Positions 62,397 to 64,000 of a stretch of 64,000 bases of DNA are shown here, piece by piece. Below the pieces are notes generated by a model. That model was not told the DNA's origin. It was given only the letters and a program-made list of their open reading frames with translations, and made no database searches. Position 1 is the stretch's first letter; each line of letters opens with the position of its first letter. Made by a program: the position numbers and the translations under genes. This DNA comes from Actinomucor elegans (taxonomy: Eukaryota; Mucoromycota; Mucoromycetes; Mucorales; Mucoraceae), in the NCBI GenBank assembly GCA_026027325.1, contig JAMSLZ010000009.1, forward strand, positions 558,001-622,000, in the 5' to 3' direction.

Positions 62397-63729
62397 CGAG
62401 CATGGATAATGACTGCATCTGTTGGAATGATTATTGAAGAATATATTTTGATATACAAACTTGATTTCTGGGCGAAATTTTGGATAGACAACATTTATCG
62501 TATCCGAAAGTTTCTTTTATCATGAGCAATCTTTAGAATATGTATATACTCTCTAGATTAACCATTCATAAGGGAATGATTGGGTTTGTCTAACGAAGTT
62601 GGGAATATTTTATATGTATAATAGATAATATATCTTTTAATAAAGACCGTGCATATTTAAAACACACATCTAATGACTCGAGAAAGATAAGCTGTTTTAA
62701 TTTTATGTTATCTATAATCATTTGAGCTCAGTATACGGAACAATGAGAACAAATCCCATCATAAGATGCCTGTTTTATACTTGAAATGGCGTTTTTTTTT
62801 ACTATTTCACAAACTCCACTGAGCCGACTGGCGGCTTCTAAATAGAATTTTATACTTACAAGGTCAGCCATACGAGTGATCATCAATAGATGCGTAGGAT
62901 GCACGCGTAGAACTTGATTGCAACCCATCTTGATCTAGTATTACTGTGATCCAGCAATGCGGTTGGAATCAAAATCACACATACTATATAGAAAGGTTCG
63001 CTACAGAAATAGTGCGCATGATCAATTAGATGGTAAATGGCGGTATATCTTGAGCTAAAAAGATGGGGTTTCGCCAGTTTATTAATGATAACAGTTTGTG
63101 CACTTTTTGTCATAATAATGAGCTCAGAGAGAGACCCCCATCCGAAACTGGTGCTAGTTCTTGAAATGATTAGTCCAGTTGTACAGACCAAGAGATTGGC
63201 TTATATTACTACTTGTATCATAATTAATAATGCTACAGTTACTGACGCAAAACACCTTTACAGTATATATGAAAAAGCGATCTACAGTTTAGCTCGTCGA
63301 TCTGTCCCCACAGTCGCCTCTTTTTTTTTGCTACCGTGGTACATTTAATCTGGCAGAAACTAACTGAGCTAGCCTATCACTATTACATCACTATGTAAAC
63401 TCAAGTTTTTTTTTTTTTTGCATACTTTTGAATTTTGCATTTTATGGAAGTGTAGTAGTCATGTTCGTAGCTTAACCACAACTTGATCATAAATTGGATC
63501 TCATTCTGTTCTGGGGTACAAAGTTTGCGCACTTGCAATTCTTTGAGTAAGCGCTCTATGTCAAATTCCAGATCTCGGCCATTTTTTATCCGACGATCTG
63601 TGCCGAATGAGTTGCTAGAGTAATCAAAGCACTGTCCAAGTACCCATTTTTTAGTTCATTGGCAAACACTCGACCAATATTAAAGAGGGTCGGTAGAGTC
63701 GTAAATATCTTATTATCTTAAGTAAAATG

Positions 63730-63731
<2 letters not shown>

Positions 63732-63761
<30 letters not shown>
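63732..63761. repeat. AT dinucleotide microsatellite
   Basis: About fifteen TA units in the gene-free right end. Likely length-variable. Confidence 0.85.
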
Positions 63762-63764
<3 letters not shown>

Positions 63765-64000
63765 GGCTGGCCGGATTACAGAAACAGCCAGCAAGGCCCG
63801 AGTTTTGTTTTCTGCAACTACAAAATGACGCGTAAAGTTTCATGAGAATAGACTCTATTATCAGCAAGGAAAGCAAGTTGAAACAAGAATCCAGCGTTAT
63901 GATTCGCGTATTATATCATGTTAAGCGCTAAATAGCAAGGGTTAGGTGAGAATGAGTCTAAAAAGACTTTCGGACCTTATCCCAGATGCTTCTTTTAACC

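Larger units (their letters stand above)
60218..64000. other. 3.8 kb gene-free right end
   Basis: The first ~300 bp is the NDUFS2 promoter and leader. The rest is AT-rich without a supportable gene. Open stretches at 62039-62326, 62728-62928, 62883-63191 (minus) and 63037-63348 (plus) overlap each other and show no domain. The region holds a 34-nt repeated segment and a TA repeat. Confidence 0.45.

Noticed and set aside
63037..63348. 103-codon plus-strand open stretch
   Set aside because: Overlaps an equally long minus-strand frame, has AT-driven hydrophobic composition and no recognised motif.

Overview
The window looks like nuclear DNA of an early-diverging fungus, most likely Mucoromycota/Mucorales. 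It is AT-rich. Its genes are compact and carry many 45-100 nt GT-AG introns. The proteins are fungal/metazoan-like core eukaryotic ones. Two genes, a sestrin and an MMADHC (CblD)-like cobalamin-trafficking protein, are unexpected in Ascomycota and Basidiomycota but fit a basal fungus. The remains of a DIRS-type retroelement and a PIF1-type helicase fit the same picture. The species cannot be fixed from the sequence alone.

Layout. 0.5-6.4 kb: a PAK/Ste20 kinase (+), a GRAM-VASt sterol-transfer protein of the Lam/Aster family (-) and the MMADHC-like gene (-). 6.4-17.4 kb: a gene-poor stretch holding a decayed PIF1-like helicase, an intact secreted polyamine oxidase (-), a possible transposase remnant and a decayed DIRS reverse transcriptase/RNase H. 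17.4-25.5 kb: NUP205/Nup192 (+) and ribosomal protein eS6 (-). 28-33.6 kb: eIF4E (+), ribosomal protein eS7 (+), a Ras GTPase (+) and an uncharacterised Cys-motif/coiled-coil protein (-). 38.3-42.4 kb: ARP3 (+) and sestrin (+). 44.2-50.7 kb: a possible small gene or pseudogene (-), an unknown secreted protein (+), a lysine-rich ER-type membrane protein (-), NMN adenylyltransferase (-), the Mms2-type UEV (+) and a 51-aa secreted peptide (-). 52.5-60.2 kb: PSF1 of GINS (+), a Tim17-family complex I subunit (-), SF3B1 (+) and the 49 kDa complex I subunit NDUFS2 (-). The last 3.8 kb has no gene I can support.

The genes are housekeeping loci in no operon-like order, although neighbours often sit as tight convergent or divergent pairs (PSF1 and the Tim17-family gene end 26 bp apart). 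Functional themes recur: translation (eS6, eIF4E, eS7), growth and nutrient signalling (Ras, PAK, sestrin, and eS6 with a phosphorylatable tail), actin control (PAK, ARP3) and mitochondrial complex I (two subunits either side of SF3B1). Exon-intron models were built by hand from splice signals. In every full model the coding length is a multiple of three and the reading frame stays open.
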